DNA of 22,998 nucleotides from a virus. The stretch is taken from positions 1-22,998 of IMG/VR virus record IMGVR_UViG_3300009314_000090. One strand, 5' to 3'. The notes beneath the pieces were generated by a model. It was not told where the DNA came from, ran no database searches, and worked only from the letters and a program-made list of their open reading frames with translations. A program made the position numbers and the translations under genes. Below, piece by piece: positions 21,970 to 22,998 of this stretch. Every line of letters begins with the position of its first letter. Within the stretch, counting starts at the first letter, position 1.

Positions 21970-22998
21970 TTAGTTATCCCACCATTCATTTTTGGCTGCG
22001 GCCACGTTCGAGTCAAATTCTGATCGCTCAGCCACATGAGAAAAGGCCGTCAGCAGCACATATCGACACCGCGGAAACTTGCCGGTTATCCTGTTCTTGA
22101 CGACTTTCAGCTTGCCCTCTATCTCGTCGGTTTCGTCTCCTTCTGCCCGCTCCGGTGCCCACATGAGGCACACGAATGAGGCGTCATTCTCTATCTGTCC
22201 TGAGTACCGCATGTCCGTCATCTGCGGTTCTCTGCCTCTTGCGTCCCGCGATAGCTGAGAGAGGAGCACCACGGGTAGCCGCAGTTCCTTTGCGAGGGCC
22301 TGGCATGTGCCGCTTATGCGGGCCACCTGCTGTTCCCGTGAAAGCCTCGGTTCTGAGACGCCAACTTTTTCGAGATAGTCCACAACGAGAACCGCGGGGT
22401 TGCTTACTCTGGCCCGCCATTCCTTTGCCTTGGCTCTGAGTTGATCAGTATTCGCCATCTTGTCTGTGCACTCAATATTCTTGGGCACCTGAGCGGCCAT
22501 ATCTGCAAATTCCTGATCCGTCACCTGCCGGAGCCGTATCCGGGCTGCGTCCCGGCGTCCGTTGTGGCCCATGAGCCGATATAGCACTTCTTCACGCGTC
22601 GTCTCGAAGCTGAAGATCAGTCCGTCCCCGCCTTGCTTTGCGACGTGGTTGAGTATCGTCAGTGCCAGAGCAGTCTTTCCGACGTGGGTACAGGCCCCGA
22701 ATACGTACAGGTGGCCCCCATGGAGACCCCCGCACTGGTTGTCGAGGATGGGTATGCTGGTTGTCCATGGTTGCGGCATATCGCCAGCCTTCAGTCGGGC
22801 CTGAATGGCGTTGGCGATTTCAACGATGTTCTGCGAGTCCGCGCTTTCAACCAGAGCCTCCAATCGGTCCAAGGTGGCCCGCGTCGGTGCAATGAATTCC
22901 TCGGGCCTCATGCCGGGAGTCCACTGCTTCTTGACTTCGAGGCCCTGCAAGAGGATATGACGGCTCACGTAGACCTCTGCCAGTGCTCGGGTATCCAC
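21970..22998 (-). CDS. DnaB-type replicative helicase (N-terminus outside window)
   Basis: At least 342 residues. The frame is open at the right edge, so the true start is probably upstream. Counted from the edge, it has Walker A GACTHVGKT at 101-109, FSFETTREEV at 129-138 with the catalytic-type Glu, Walker B VVDYLE at 205-210, a LLSQLSRDA motif at 245-253, and SGQIENDASF followed by VVKNRITGKFPR near 299-310, the region that includes the arginine finger in DnaB helicases. The visible N-terminal part (SRHILLQGLEVKKQWTPGM) belongs to the helical linker-type region. DnaB-type helicases unwind the fork as a ring. All ATPase motifs are intact. The next genes begin within 10-30 bases and are likely cotranscribed. 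Confidence 0.92.
   Translation of the reverse strand: MDTRALAEVYVSRHILLQGLEVKKQWTPGMRPEEFIAPTRATLDRLEALVESADSQNIVEIANAIQARLKAGDMPQPWTTSIPILDNQCGGLHGGHLYVFGACTHVGKTALALTILNHVAKQGGDGLIFSFETTREEVLYRLMGHNGRRDAARIRLRQVTDQEFADMAAQVPKNIECTDKMANTDQLRAKAKEWRARVSNPAVLVVDYLEKVGVSEPRLSREQQVARISGTCQALAKELRLPVVLLSQLSRDARGREPQMTDMRYSGQIENDASFVCLMWAPERAEGDETDEIEGKLKVVKNRITGKFPRCRYVLLTAFSHVAERSEFDSNVAAAKNEWWDN

Noticed and set aside
1-22998. CRISPR array, insertion sequence, integrase or attachment site
   Set aside because: No regularly spaced repeats, transposase or recombinase motifs are seen; lifestyle (temperate or lytic) cannot be decided from this window.

Overview
This window is a contiguous, single-strand block of a tailed bacteriophage (Caudoviricetes) genome or prophage. 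Every gene I can support lies on the minus strand, so transcription runs from high to low coordinates. Phage identity is direct: large and small terminase, portal, MuF-type minor head protein, XkdF-type prohead protease, scaffold, major capsid protein, connector and tail-completion proteins, tail sheath, tail tube, tail assembly chaperone and tape measure follow each other in the usual order. A DUF3383-type sheath next to a DUF3277-type tube indicates a contractile (myovirus) tail. Strong Shine-Dalgarno sites, ATGA/GTGA gene couplings and two sigma70-like promoters indicate a bacterial host. The sequence does not allow the host genus to be named.

Layout in transcription order. (1) 22998-19853: a DnaB-type replicative helicase that runs off the right edge, a tiny ORF, an MmcB-like PD-(D/E)XK nuclease, a phage Dam-type adenine methyltransferase and short accessory genes, tightly coupled. 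(2) 19863-17676: small accessory genes, several Cys-rich, plus a stretch of about 400 bases (18623-19025) with strong hairpins and only weak short ORFs. (3) 17659-15554: a sigma70-like promoter, a 581-residue repeat-rich protein with a signal peptide, and a small protein. (4) 15536-11522: a second sigma70-like promoter, small terminase, an unknown protein, large terminase and portal. (5) 11518-5021: a small basic protein, MuF protein, XkdF protease, a MerR-like helix-turn-helix protein, scaffold, a three-repeat decoration-like protein, major capsid protein and connector. (6) 5028-1: tail-completion proteins, sheath, tube, a G/GT-type chaperone pair probably joined by frameshifting, and the start of the tape measure, which runs off the left edge.

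How it works together: terminase cuts and pumps DNA through the portal into a prohead built on the scaffold and matured by the XkdF protease. Connector, HK97-gp10-like, stopper and terminator proteins form the neck. Chaperone, tape measure, tube and sheath build the contractile tail. The right-hand helicase, nuclease and methyltransferase are replication and DNA-modification functions.

The most unusual points are: an apparent split of the protease/scaffold unit by a MerR-type gene; a secreted repeat protein with its own promoter placed ahead of the terminase genes; a triple-repeat decoration protein; a probable -1 frameshift at a six-T run in a non-canonical phase; and the structured, nearly gene-free 18623-19025 region.
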